36,239 nucleotides of DNA, from the NCBI GenBank assembly GCA_030425545.1, contig JAUIAC010000028.1:1-36239 (forward strand), in the 5' to 3' direction. Shown here piece by piece: positions 1 through 7,644 of the stretch. How positions within the stretch are numbered: position 1 is the first letter of the stretch; every line of letters begins with the position of its first letter. The notes below the pieces were generated by a model, which was not told the DNA's origin, ran no database searches, and saw only the letters and a list, made by a program, of their open reading frames with translations. Source of the stretch: a bacterium (GTDB taxonomy: Bacteria > Myxococcota_A > UBA9042). The translations under genes were made by a program, and so were the position numbers.

Positions 1-370
1 ACTCCTGGCCGTAGATGGACAGCGCGTAGCCGGTGGCCCAGCCGTGCGTGCGCAGAGCCGCGGGGGCGTCGCGCAGGTCGCCGGAGAAGAAGCGGACGAA
101 GGCGTCGGACCGGGCCAGGTCGTCCGAAAGGCCGAGCTCGGCGAAGAGCGTCGGGCTGTGCGCGATGAGCACCGGATCGGGCAGCGGCGTGGGGGTGACC
201 GGGACGTAGTGGCCGGAGAAGACCTGTCGCGGGTGGTGGTCTTCGCCGGTCGACGTCGCCTGGGGATCTGCGTTGAGCGTGTCGAGCAGAGAGTAGTCTG
301 CGTGCCGAGCGAGCGCCGCCAGCGCGTCGGGCTGGGGGGCGGCAGGGGCGGCGGTCGGTTGCGTCGTCAT
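1..370 (-). CDS. selO: SelO-family protein AMPylase-like, N-terminal part (gene runs off the window)
   Basis: The first 123 residues read from an ATG at 370 and run off the left edge. After a variable N-terminus the protein has a Tyr-Val-Pro-Val segment, then [26 protein letters not shown] and [14 protein letters not shown]. This order (PLP.P.L...S..L...LGL, F.RFFSGD, then an ALSIYG segment) is what I recognise from the SelO/YdiU/UPF0061 pseudokinases, which transfer AMP to Ser/Thr/Tyr of target proteins. It looks closer to the ALSIYG-type subgroup than to the GHQFG type of E. coli YdiU. The nucleotide-binding and catalytic residues lie outside the window, so activity cannot be judged. There is no strong Shine-Dalgarno; GGACC sits just before the ATG. 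The assignment rests on a short stretch and is moderately secure. Confidence 0.7.
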   Translation of the reverse strand, partial: MTTQPTAAPAAPQPDALAALARHADYSLLDTLNADPQATSTGEDHHPRQVFSGHYVPVTPTPLPDPVLIAHSPTLFAELGLSDDLARSDAFVRFFSGDLRDAPAALRTHGWATGYALSIYGQE

Positions 371-607
371 GGTGGTCCGTGGGGCGCGGGGCAGGTGGAC
401 GTACCACCTTTCACCAGCTCGGGCGTAGCGGAAAGGACCAAAGGTGACGACTTGGCTCCGGTCCCTACCCACGGCTGCGGCGGGCGACATCGCACGATTC
501 ACACCGACCGCACGCCGAGTCCTGGCACCTTCAGCGTCGTGCCGCCAAGGCCACCGCGCGCCCGCGCCCGCGAACCACAAGCGCCAGCCGCCCGGAGCCG
601 CGGAGCG
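371..607. promoter_or_regulatory. Intergenic region upstream of the SelO-like gene with a 7-bp inverted repeat
   Basis: This region lies between the start of the SelO-like gene (read leftwards) and the end of the cyclase gene. It holds an inverted repeat, CACCTTT at 405-411 and AAAGGTG at 440-446, with arms 28 nt apart, and a GGTGG-ACGTA-CCACC hairpin next to the left arm. Both lie within 80 nt of the SelO start, so they could be operator or promoter elements. I could not find a convincing -35/-10 pair. No credible gene is seen here. Confidence 0.3.
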
Positions 608-2611
608 TCACTTCGACGTCAGGTTGAACACCCCGGACCAGTCCGGCCGCTGCGGCCCGGCCTGCCGTGCGCGGTCGCGGAACACGCGGCTCGGCCCGTC
701 GTCCGGCACCGCCGCCAGCGCCCGCTCGAAGGCCACCGCCGCCGCCGAGAAGTCCTGCCGCCGCCACGCCTCCAGCCCCTCGGCGTAGCTGGCCACGCAG
801 CGCTGCATCGCCTGATTCTCGGCCAGCCAGCCGCGCTCGCCGAGCACCTCGAAGATCCGCACCGGCCGCTGCTTGCCCTTGACCCGCACCGCGTCGATCT
901 CACGCCCGTCGATGTGCTCCGACACCTCGTCCCACACGTCTTCGCTGCACAGGATCGCCGTGCCGTAGACCTTGTTGGCCGGCTCCAGCCGCGCCGCCAG
1001 GTTCACTGCGTCGCCGATGACGGTGTAGTCCTGCGCCTGCTCGCCGCCGATGTTGCCGACGATGACGTCGCCCTTGTGCAGCCCCACCCGCACCTGCAGC
1101 GTCGGGTTGCCCGAGTCCACCAGCTCCGAGTTCAGCGCCCGCACGACGGCCAGGTGGTCCAGCGCCGCCTGGCAGGCCGAGAGCGCGTCGTGGTCCCGCG
1201 GCACCGGCGCGCCGAAGAAGGCCATGACCCCGTCGCCCATGTACTTGTCGAGCGTGCCACCCCGCGCCACCAGCGCCTCGGACACCCGCCCCAGGTAGCC
1301 GTTGAGGATCGCCACCACCTCCTCCGGCTCGCGCTCCTCGCTGATCGAGGTGAAGCCGGCGAGGTCCGAGAAGAGCATCGTCAGCCGCTTGCGCTGCCCG
1401 CCCGGCGCGTTGGCCTCGGGGTTGCTCAGCAGGTACTCCACCACGTCCGGCGCCACGTAGCGCTTGAAGGTCCGCTTGATGCGGTCCCGCTCGCGCAGGC
1501 CCTCCGTCATGCGGTTGAAGGTCGCGCCCAGCTGGCCGATCTCGTCGCGCCCCTCCACGTGCACCGACACGTCCAGGTCGCCGTCGGCCACCCGCCCCGC
1601 CGCGTGCGAGAGCGCCACGATGGGCCGCGCGATGCGGGACGCCAGCAGGAAGGCGATGATCAGCGCCACCACCAGCAGCAACAGCGCCACCAGCTGCAGC
1701 GCGCCGGCGCCCTTCAGCAGCGCGCTCAGCCGCTGGTCGAGGTTGTAGCCCAGCACGATGTCGGCGATGCGCTCGCCGCTCAGCCCCTCGAGCTCCACCC
1801 GCTGCACCAGCCACCTGTGGCCGTCGATCTCCAGCTCCGTGCGCTCGCCGGCCTTGAGCGCCTTGGCCGCGTCGAGGCAGGGGGTGGGCATGTCGCCGTA
1901 GTGCGCGCCGTGGTCGGCCAGCAGCGCCAGCCGGGCCGCCTGGTCGGCGATGCGGAGGTCCTGCAGCAGGCTCATGGCCTGCCAGCCCTGCACGAACACC
2001 GCGCGCGGCTGCCCGTCGAGCACCGTGGCGCGGGCGAAGACCACGTAGAGCCCCGGCGCGGTGGCCTGGGTGACCATACCCGTCGCGCGCAGCCCGGGAT
2101 CGTCGGCCTCCACGACCATGGCGCCGCTGAACTCGACGCGCGGGTCGAAGGCGTGATCGACCGCTCGCAGCTTGCGCGCGCTCTTGCCAAAAGCCTTCTT
2201 GTCTTCACTGGCGTAGAGCACGCGACCCTTGTAGTCGGCCACGGCGAAGAAGCCCTTGGTCGCCTTGGACGCCCAGCCCCAGTCGGCGTCGACCAGGTTC
2301 TGGTGCAGCGTCTTCAGGTCGGTGGCGTCGTCCTCCTCACTGCCCAGCCCAAAATCGCTCTCGTCGGTGGCCTCCGCGGTGACCTGCCGCATCACCGGCA
2401 GCACGTAGCTGAGGTCGGAGAGGGCGCGAAAGGTCTCGTAGCGCAGGCGCAGGGTCTTCTTCAGCTGGCCGCGGGCCTCGTTGAAGGTGTCGCCGGCGAG
2501 CTCCGTGGCGCGGGCCTCGAAGATCTGCAGTCCCGCGAGCGCGGTGCCCCCCACGGCGAGCAGCGCCGTGGCGGCGAGAGCGAGCAGCAGTCTGGCGCGG
2601 ATGGAGGTCAC
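608..2611 (-). CDS. Membrane-bound class III adenylate/guanylate cyclase with sensor and HAMP domains
   Basis: A 667-aa receptor cyclase. Transmembrane helix 1 is at about residues 7-27, followed by an extracytoplasmic sensor of about 270 residues, helix 2 at about 303-325, a HAMP linker at about 323-378 and a class III cyclase domain at about 405-590. Visible catalytic features are the metal-binding aspartates in LFSDLAGF (D416) and DKYMGDG (D460), the purine-selecting K457 and D528 in QDYTVIGDAVNLAARLE, and the transition-state N537/R541 pair. The Lys/Asp pair favours ATP, so cAMP is the likely product. A short helical, TPR-like tail ends the protein. The start is GTG; no Shine-Dalgarno precedes it, but TAGACT lies exactly 6 nt upstream, so the mRNA may be leaderless. 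It stands alone. The sensor ligand is unknown. Confidence 0.9.
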   Translation of the reverse strand: MTSIRARLLLALAATALLAVGGTALAGLQIFEARATELAGDTFNEARGQLKKTLRLRYETFRALSDLSYVLPVMRQVTAEATDESDFGLGSEEDDATDLKTLHQNLVDADWGWASKATKGFFAVADYKGRVLYASEDKKAFGKSARKLRAVDHAFDPRVEFSGAMVVEADDPGLRATGMVTQATAPGLYVVFARATVLDGQPRAVFVQGWQAMSLLQDLRIADQAARLALLADHGAHYGDMPTPCLDAAKALKAGERTELEIDGHRWLVQRVELEGLSGERIADIVLGYNLDQRLSALLKGAGALQLVALLLLVVALIIAFLLASRIARPIVALSHAAGRVADGDLDVSVHVEGRDEIGQLGATFNRMTEGLRERDRIKRTFKRYVAPDVVEYLLSNPEANAPGGQRKRLTMLFSDLAGFTSISEEREPEEVVAILNGYLGRVSEALVARGGTLDKYMGDGVMAFFGAPVPRDHDALSACQAALDHLAVVRALNSELVDSGNPTLQVRVGLHKGDVIVGNIGGEQAQDYTVIGDAVNLAARLEPANKVYGTAILCSEDVWDEVSEHIDGREIDAVRVKGKQRPVRIFEVLGERGWLAENQAMQRCVASYAEGLEAWRRQDFSAAAVAFERALAAVPDDGPSRVFRDRARQAGPQRPDWSGVFNLTSK

Positions 2612-2617
2612 GGCCGG

Positions 2618-2623
2618 AGTCTA
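2618..2623 (-). promoter_or_regulatory. -10 hexamer 6 nt before the cyclase start (possible leaderless promoter)
   Basis: On the minus strand TAGACT, preceded directly by TG, ends 6 nt before the GTG start at 2611. The expected transcription start would therefore fall on or next to the start codon. The -35 region at 17-nt spacing (TACCTC) is poor. The call rests on the -10, the TG extension and the absence of a Shine-Dalgarno. Confidence 0.4.
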
Positions 2624-2684
2624 CAGGGGTTGGATCGCGTGAGGTAGCTGAGCGCAGAGGCGCCCCATCGCAGAGGCCTCCCCG

Positions 2685-2742
2685 AGCGCAGCGGCCTTCA
2701 AGCGCAGCGGCCTTCAAACGCAGCGGCCTTCAAGCGCAGGGG
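2685..2742. repeat. 16-bp direct repeat, three copies plus a partial
   Basis: AGCGCAGCGGCCTTCA occurs at 2685-2700 and 2701-2716. A copy with one change (AACG...) is at 2717-2732, and a partial copy starts at 2733. Looser relatives (GCGCAGAGG, CGCAGAGGCC) are seen at 2650-2680. The array lies between the cupredoxin and cyclase genes, about 75-130 nt upstream of the cyclase start. It could be a slipped-strand repeat or a set of binding sites. Confidence 0.85.
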
Positions 2743-2761
2743 CTCCTGCGCGATCGGCCGC

Positions 2762-3484
2762 TCAGTAGCGGCCCGAGGGCTTCTTGTACTCTTCGCCGTA
2801 CTTGTTCTTGTGCTTGAACGACTGGCGGTCCTGCTTGACCGAGAGCCCGTTGAGCGTCGTGGTCGCGCCGGCCTTCACCGTCACGCCCTTCACCCGCGCG
2901 GGGCGCTTGGCCTTGCGGCTGTAGGCATAGGCGGTCCAGGTCCCCGGCGGCACCCCGGCGATGCGGAAGCGGCCCTTGGCGTCGGTGCGCGCGTGGGCGC
3001 GGTTGGGCAGCACCAGGATCGTCGCGCTCATGGTCGGGTGGATGTTGCAGTAGACCTCGACGATGCCCTTGCGGGGGAAGGTCTTGGCCTTGCTGCCCCC
3101 CTTCTTGAACTGCCCGAGGTCGAAGCGGCGGGCCTTGGAGAGGGAGAACACGTTGTGGAAGAAGCCGTCGCGGTTGGGGAAGTTGACCTTCTGCCCGGCG
3201 GTGATGGCGAGCACGCGGGGCGCGAACTGCTTGTTCACCTGCGCGAGCGTGGGCAGGCCCGCAGGCGCCGGCTGCTCGAAGCCCACCAGGTAGACCACCA
3301 CGTCGGAGGGGTCGGCCTTGGCCTTGCCGGCGGCCACGACCTGCACGGTGCCAGCGACCACGCCGGTCGTCGCCTTGGCCTCGGCCGGAGCGGCGGCCGG
3401 GGGCGCAGCGGGCGCCGTCGCGTCAGCGGGAGACGCCAGCAGCAGCAGCGCGAGGGTCAGGGCGGGCGTGGCGAGGCGACACAT
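2762..3484 (-). CDS. Secreted cupredoxin (plastocyanin-like) protein with carboxypeptidase-regulatory-like domain
   Basis: A 240-aa exported protein. Residues 1-22 form a signal peptide, followed by an Ala/Pro-rich linker and a plastocyanin-like fold at about 40-160. A complete type 1 copper ligand set is visible: H110 in FFHNVF, then C146, H149 and M152 in YCNIHPTM. Residues 161-215 (TDAKGRFRIAGVPPGTW) look like a carboxypeptidase-regulatory/transthyretin-like beta domain, as found with methylamine-utilisation-type cupredoxins. The tail is Lys-rich. I chose the ATG at 3484 because GGAG lies 6 nt before it. A GTG at 3514 overlaps the stop of the upstream gene (GTGA) and would add 10 residues to the n-region. 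It lies directly downstream of the beta-rich outer-membrane-like gene and is probably co-transcribed. Role inferred: periplasmic electron transfer or copper binding. Confidence 0.85.
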   Translation of the reverse strand: MCRLATPALTLALLLLASPADATAPAAPPAAAPAEAKATTGVVAGTVQVVAAGKAKADPSDVVVYLVGFEQPAPAGLPTLAQVNKQFAPRVLAITAGQKVNFPNRDGFFHNVFSLSKARRFDLGQFKKGGSKAKTFPRKGIVEVYCNIHPTMSATILVLPNRAHARTDAKGRFRIAGVPPGTWTAYAYSRKAKRPARVKGVTVKAGATTTLNGLSVKQDRQSFKHKNKYGEEYKKPSGRY

Positions 3485-3510
3485 GGAGCGCTCCGGGGAC
3501 GAGGGCGTGC

Positions 3511-4311
3511 TCACAGCTTCACCGCCCAGAGCAGACGCGGCATGAGCTTGGGAGCGTCCTCGGTGACGCCGATGAGGCAGCCGAGGGTCAGCCAGGCGCG
3601 CCCGTGGGTCCACGCGATGTCGGGGCCCACCATGGTGAAGCTCTTCCACCCCTCGCTGAGGCCGATCTCGCCGAAGACCTCACCGCCGAAGCGCAGGCCG
3701 TCGCGGTCGCCGTAGATCGCCCCCCAGGAGTAGGTCGCCCAGGTGCCCTTCACGTCGCCGATGCGGTCGAAGATGCCGAGGTCGAGGGTGGTGTGGAAGT
3801 CGCCGCGATCGTAGGACGCCACCACGTTGCCTTCGAGCAGCCACGCCCAGCCCGAGGTCACGTCGCGCTTGATGGCCACGCGCAGCAGCGGCACCACGGG
3901 GCCCGACTCTTCCGGGTCGTTCTCGGCCAGCCGCCAGCGCAGCTCGAGCCCCCAGCGGGCGATGCGGGTGTCCTGCTGGATCACGTCCGGGTCGCCGGCG
4001 CTCGCTCCCGGTGTCCGCGTCCAAGCGGTACGCCCCTCGAGCGGGACCGCCAGCTCCAGCGTGTCCGTGAGCCCGAAGATCGGCGCCCACCACAGCCAGG
4101 CGACCGACTTGTTGCCCTTGTCGACCTCCCAGATCCACTGCTCGAGCTCCACCTCGCGCTCGTGCAGCACCTCGGTGTCCCAAGTCCAGATAAAGGGCCG
4201 CCGCCCAGCCTCCGCCGGGACCGACAGCAGCAGCAGCGGCGCCAGCGTCGCGGCGACGAGGGCCACGCGCAGGGCGGAGAGTGAACGGGGCAAGCGGCGG
4301 AGGTGGTTCAT
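3511..4311 (-). CDS. Exported beta-strand-rich protein, probable outer membrane protein
   Basis: A 266-aa protein with an Arg-rich n-region and a hydrophobic signal peptide ending near AEA (about residue 34). The mature part opens with RRPFIWTWDTEVL and EVELEQWIWEV. It then alternates aromatic and polar residues in strands joined by short Asp/Gly turns (LELAVPLEG, LELRWRLAE, GEVFGEIGLSEGW, LLWAVKL), as expected of a small outer-membrane barrel. I do not recognise a named family. The ATG at 4311 gives the clean signal peptide. No Shine-Dalgarno is present, but TACGCT lies 7 nt before the ATG. Its stop codon overlaps a possible GTG start of the cupredoxin gene, and the preferred ATG is 26 nt downstream, so the two likely form an operon. 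A joint role in the envelope is inferred only. Confidence 0.7.
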   Translation of the reverse strand: MNHLRRLPRSLSALRVALVAATLAPLLLLSVPAEAGRRPFIWTWDTEVLHEREVELEQWIWEVDKGNKSVAWLWWAPIFGLTDTLELAVPLEGRTAWTRTPGASAGDPDVIQQDTRIARWGLELRWRLAENDPEESGPVVPLLRVAIKRDVTSGWAWLLEGNVVASYDRGDFHTTLDLGIFDRIGDVKGTWATYSWGAIYGDRDGLRFGGEVFGEIGLSEGWKSFTMVGPDIAWTHGRAWLTLGCLIGVTEDAPKLMPRLLWAVKL

Positions 4312-4318
4312 GGCCCGC

Positions 4319-4348
4319 AGCGTAGCGACGCGTCCCCCCCGCAAGCAA
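4319..4348 (-). promoter_or_regulatory. Candidate promoter for the outer-membrane-protein/cupredoxin pair
   Basis: On the minus strand TTGCTT (4343-4348) is followed after 18 nt by TACGCT (4319-4324). The -10 ends 7 nt before the ATG at 4311, which would place the transcription start at the start codon. The hexamers match the consensus only partly. Confidence 0.35.
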
Positions 4349-4369
4349 CCAACGCTCCAAAACGACGGC

Positions 4370-4410
4370 GAGACACGGGGGCCCGAGCCCAGGCCGGTCC
4401 CTCGTGTCTC
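4370..4410. terminator. Inverted repeat in the gap between the acyl-CoA synthetase and the outer-membrane-protein gene
   Basis: GAGACACG (4370-4377) and CGTGTCTC (4403-4410) are perfect 8-bp arms around a 25-nt GC-rich loop that can fold further. It lies downstream of the acyl-CoA synthetase on the minus strand and upstream of the next minus-strand gene. No U-tract follows, so it could be a factor-dependent terminator, an mRNA-stabilising hairpin or an operator. Confidence 0.4.
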
Positions 4411-4442
4411 ACCGCAGCAATCAAGACAGGTTCGCTGCGCGG

Positions 4443-4463
4443 GCGTTCGGCGCGACCGAACGC
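4443..4463 (-). terminator. Hairpin just downstream of the acyl-CoA synthetase stop
   Basis: GCGTTCGG (4443-4450), loop CGCGA, CCGAACGC (4456-4463): an 8-bp perfect stem that begins 32 nt after the stop codon of the minus-strand synthetase gene. No T-run follows on the minus strand, so intrinsic termination would be weak. Confidence 0.45.
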
Positions 4464-4495
4464 GGTTCACGCCGAAGGGTGTCGCACCGTGGTTA

Positions 4496-6160
4496 CTAGG
4501 CCCAGACGATCTTGCTGCCGGCTTCGTAGAAGTCGGCGATCTTCGGGCCGTAGGCGTCCTCCACCGCGGTGCGGCGCAGCTTCATCGTCGGCGTGAGCAT
4601 GCCGTTCTCGATGGTCCAGTCGTCGCTCACCACCGCGAGGAACTGCAGGCGCTCGTGGTGCTCGACCTTGCCGTTGATCTCGGCCAGCAGCGACTCGAAC
4701 ACGGGCGTCAGCCGGTCCTTGGACGCCGGATCGTTGGCCTTGGCGCGCTCGTCTTCGCTCAGCACCACCAGGGCGCAGGGCTGCGGCTGACCCGAGCCGG
4801 TGACCATCGACAGCTCCACGTGGGAGTTGTTGTTGATGATGTTCTCGATCGGCGCCGGCGCGACGTACTTGCCCTTGGAGGTCTTGAAGATCTCCTTCAC
4901 CCGGCCGGTGATCTTGAGCATGCCGTTGGGCTTGCGCTCGCCACGGTCGCCCGTCTTGAAGTAGCCGTCCTCGGTGAAGCACTCCGCCGTCAGCTCGGGC
5001 TGCTTGAAGTAGCCCTGCATGCAGCCCGCGGACTTGATCAAGATCTCGCCCTGGTCGCTGATCTTCACGTCGACGCCCTTGTAGGGCACACCGACGTAGC
5101 CGGGCTCGGAGAAGCCGGGCTGGCTGAGGTGCGAGTAGGCGAAGTCCTCACTCATGGCGTAGCCCTCGAGCAGGTTCAGCCCCAGCTCGCGGTACCAGGC
5201 GATGAGCTCGGCCGGGATCGGCGCCGAGCCGCTGCCCGCCAGACGGACCTGGTCGAGGCCGAGGCCGGTGAGCACCTTCTTCTTCACGATGCCGCCGAGG
5301 ATCGGGATCTTCATCAGCATCGCCAGCTTCTTCTCCGGCTGCTTCTGGAACACGCCGAGCTGGAACTTCAGCCACAGGCGCGGCACCGAGATGAAGAGCG
5401 TCGGCCGCGCGCGGTTCAGGTCGGCCACGAAGGTGGTCAGCGACTCGGCGAAGAAGAGGTGCTGCGCCGCGATGAGCGAGCTGCACTCGATGTACGCCCG
5501 CTCGAACACGTGCGCCAGCGGCAGGTAGCTCAGGCAGCGGTCGGCGCTGGTGAACTCCAGGGCGTCGACGATGCCCTCGGCGGCGGCGCTCATCTGGCCG
5601 AAGCCGTGCATCACGCCCTTCGGACGGCCGGTGGAGCCCGAGGTGTAGATGATCATGCCGAGCTCGTCGGCGCCGCGGCTGGGCTTGCCCTCGAGCGGCT
5701 CGGTGGTCTCGCAGATGTGATCGACCGTGGTGAAGTCGGTCTTGGGCGCGAGCGGGAAGGCGACGCAGGGCATGTCGTCCGGCACGCCCTTCTGGATCTC
5801 GTCCCAGGTGTCGAGCTTGCCCACGAAGAGCAGCTTGCAGTCGCTGTGGTCGAGCACGAAGCTGACCGTCTCGGCGTTGACCGTCGGGTAGAGCGCCACG
5901 GTCACGTAGCCCGCCATCCAGATCGCCAGCTCGGTGATGATGAAGTGGGCGCAGTTCTTCGACACGATGCCGATGCGGTCGCCCGGCTCGAAGCCCTGGG
6001 TCTGCAGCCAGGCGGCGATGCGCCGGGCGCGGTCGAGCGCCTCAGACCAGGTGTAGTCCTTGGTCTGACCCCCGCCGATGGGCTGCGTGAAGTAGACCTT
6101 GTTCGCGTGCTTGATCTCGTTTTCGTAAACGTAGTCCAACAGCAGTTTGCCGGTGCTCAT
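4496..6160 (-). CDS. Long-chain fatty acid-CoA ligase (AMP-forming acyl-CoA synthetase)
   Basis: A 554-aa ANL-superfamily enzyme that activates a fatty acid to acyl-AMP and then acyl-CoA in the cytosol. Visible motifs are the Ser/Thr/Gly P-loop YTSGSTGRPKG (172-182), the adenine-site GYAMSE (333-338), the TGD aspartate D405, the hinge GRVKEIFKTSKGKYVAP (419-435) and a C-terminal LTPTMKLRR with the adenylation lysine. The long linker between P-loop and GYAMSE and the TPTMKLRR ending fit the long-chain (FadD15/ACSL-like) group. The start is the ATG at 6160, with TTGGAGG 5 nt upstream; an in-frame TTG at 6172 overlaps that ribosome site and is less likely. It is monocistronic and divergent from asd. 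Chain-length preference cannot be read from the sequence. Confidence 0.92.
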   Translation of the reverse strand: MSTGKLLLDYVYENEIKHANKVYFTQPIGGGQTKDYTWSEALDRARRIAAWLQTQGFEPGDRIGIVSKNCAHFIITELAIWMAGYVTVALYPTVNAETVSFVLDHSDCKLLFVGKLDTWDEIQKGVPDDMPCVAFPLAPKTDFTTVDHICETTEPLEGKPSRGADELGMIIYTSGSTGRPKGVMHGFGQMSAAAEGIVDALEFTSADRCLSYLPLAHVFERAYIECSSLIAAQHLFFAESLTTFVADLNRARPTLFISVPRLWLKFQLGVFQKQPEKKLAMLMKIPILGGIVKKKVLTGLGLDQVRLAGSGSAPIPAELIAWYRELGLNLLEGYAMSEDFAYSHLSQPGFSEPGYVGVPYKGVDVKISDQGEILIKSAGCMQGYFKQPELTAECFTEDGYFKTGDRGERKPNGMLKITGRVKEIFKTSKGKYVAPAPIENIINNNSHVELSMVTGSGQPQPCALVVLSEDERAKANDPASKDRLTPVFESLLAEINGKVEHHERLQFLAVVSDDWTIENGMLTPTMKLRRTAVEDAYGPKIADFYEAGSKIVWA

Positions 6161-6513
6161 AGGGGCCTCCAAGAGAGTTCGAGGCGCGGAGCCTACCGCG
6201 ACTCGGCACCGGCGAAAACCACTCTGTTGCGAAATGCCCTGAAGCGAAGCATCAACGCCATCCGTCCGGATTTTCGAGGCGATCGAGCCCCCTTGGAGGC
6301 GCCCGCGGAGGGTCGTCGGTGTCGCCCGGGACCGCGGCGCCCGCGCGCCGACCGGGTGCCGACCGGGCGTCGCCCCCCACCGGGAGCGGCGACGCGTGGC
6401 CGACGTCGCCCGAGCGCTGGGGCAGAGGGGCGAAGGGGCGACGCGGTGCAGGCCGCTGCCGTCGCCGGCAGCCAGACCTTGCCACCCCTAAAAGGAGCCC
6501 CTACAACGGCGTC
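6161..6513. promoter_or_regulatory. Divergent intergenic region between acyl-CoA synthetase and asd
   Basis: These 353 nt hold no credible gene. The left end carries the Shine-Dalgarno of the leftward synthetase gene. A direct repeat, GCCGACCGGG at 6347-6356 and 6358-6367, has an 11-bp period, close to one helical turn, so a regulator binding one face of the DNA is possible. The right end contains the asd promoter. I found no clear leftward promoter. Confidence 0.45.
6479..6507 (+). promoter_or_regulatory. asd promoter, predicted leaderless
   Basis: TTGCCA (6479-6484, 5 of 6 matches to the -35 consensus), a 17-nt spacer, then TACAAC (6502-6507, 4 of 6). Six nt separate the -10 from the ATG at 6514, so transcription should begin at or next to the start codon. 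The GGAG at 6494-6497 lies inside the promoter and is 16 nt from the ATG, too far to act as a normal Shine-Dalgarno. Confidence 0.6.
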
Positions 6514-7644
6514 ATGAGCACACGTACACTACGCGTCGGGTTGGTCGGTTGGCGGGGCATGGTTGGCTCCGTGCTGCTCGAGCGCATGCACGCAGAAGAC
6601 GACTTCGCCGGCATCGAGCCGGTGTTCTTCTCCACCTCGCAGGCTGGGCAGGCCGCGCCGGACGTCGGTCACGGCGCGTCGACCCTCCTGGACGCCAACG
6701 ATCCCGCCGCGTTCGCCGGGCTGGACGTGGTGCTGACCTGCCAGGGCGGCAGCTGGACCAAGGCGATGTACCCGGCGATCCGCGCGTCGGGCTGGCGCGG
6801 CCACTGGATCGACGCCGCCAGCGCGCTGCGCATGGCCGACGACGCGGTCATCGTCCTCGACCCGCTGAACCGCGCCGCCATCGACGCCGCCTACCGCGCC
6901 GGCACCACCACCTGGGCGGGCGGCAACTGCACGGTGTCGCTGATGCTCCTGGGCCTCGGCGCGCTCTTCCAGGCCGGCTGGGTGGAGTGGATGACGTCGA
7001 TGACCTACCAGGCCGCGTCGGGCGCGGGCGCCAAGAACATGCGCGAGCTCGTCGCGCAGATGCGCACGGTGGGCGACGAGGCCGCCTCGCTGCTCGACGA
7101 CCCGGCCACCGCAGCCCTGACGCTCGACCGCCAGGTGAGCGCCTCGCTCCGAGGCACGACCCTGCCCACAGCCCACTTCGGCGCGCCGCTGGCCGGCTCC
7201 GTGCTGCCCTGGATCGACTCGCTGATGCCCGACGGCGCCACCCGCGAAGAGTGGAAGGGCCACGTCGAGGCCAACAAGATCCTGGGTCTGAGCCCGGAGG
7301 TGCCGGTCGACGGGGTGTGCGTGCGCGTCGGCGCCATGCGCTCCCACGCGCAGGCCGTGACGGTCAAGCTCACGCGAGACGTGCCGCTCGACGAGATCGA
7401 GGCGCGCATCGCCCAGAGCACGCCCTGGACCTCCGTGGTCGCCAACGACAAGGCCGCGAGCCTCGCCGAGCTGACCCCGGTGGCGGTGAGCGGGACGCTG
7501 AACATCCCGGTGGGCCGCCTGCGCAAGCTGCGCATGGGCCCCGAGTTCCTCACCGCGTTCACGGTCGGCGATCAGCTGCTGTGGGGCGCGGCGGAGCCCC
7601 TGCGTCGCATGCTCCGCATCGTGCGTGAGCACGCCGGCGCGTGA
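6514..7644 (+). CDS. asd: Aspartate-semialdehyde dehydrogenase
   Basis: A 376-aa enzyme of the E. coli Asd type (367 aa in E. coli). It reduces aspartyl-4-phosphate with NADPH to aspartate semialdehyde in the pathway to lysine/diaminopimelate, threonine and methionine. The NADP-binding motif VGWRGMVGSVLLERM is at residues 11-25. The nucleophile is C139 in GGNCTVSLML; Q166 (YQAASGAGAKNM), R271 and H278 (RVGAMRSHAQ) are the expected catalytic and substrate-binding residues. The length and the SLML context place it in the Gram-negative group rather than the shorter Gram-positive type. The ATG at 6514 is the only start that keeps the Rossmann N-terminus, and no usable Shine-Dalgarno precedes it (see promoter entry). 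Its TGA overlaps the GTG of the SDR gene, so the two are translationally coupled. Confidence 0.96.
   Translation: MSTRTLRVGLVGWRGMVGSVLLERMHAEDDFAGIEPVFFSTSQAGQAAPDVGHGASTLLDANDPAAFAGLDVVLTCQGGSWTKAMYPAIRASGWRGHWIDAASALRMADDAVIVLDPLNRAAIDAAYRAGTTTWAGGNCTVSLMLLGLGALFQAGWVEWMTSMTYQAASGAGAKNMRELVAQMRTVGDEAASLLDDPATAALTLDRQVSASLRGTTLPTAHFGAPLAGSVLPWIDSLMPDGATREEWKGHVEANKILGLSPEVPVDGVCVRVGAMRSHAQAVTVKLTRDVPLDEIEARIAQSTPWTSVVANDKAASLAELTPVAVSGTLNIPVGRLRKLRMGPEFLTAFTVGDQLLWGAAEPLRRMLRIVREHAGA

Noticed and set aside
44-2647. An 867-codon plus-strand frame over the SelO-like and cyclase genes
   Set aside because: It spans an intergenic region and two real minus-strand genes, and has no recognisable domain.
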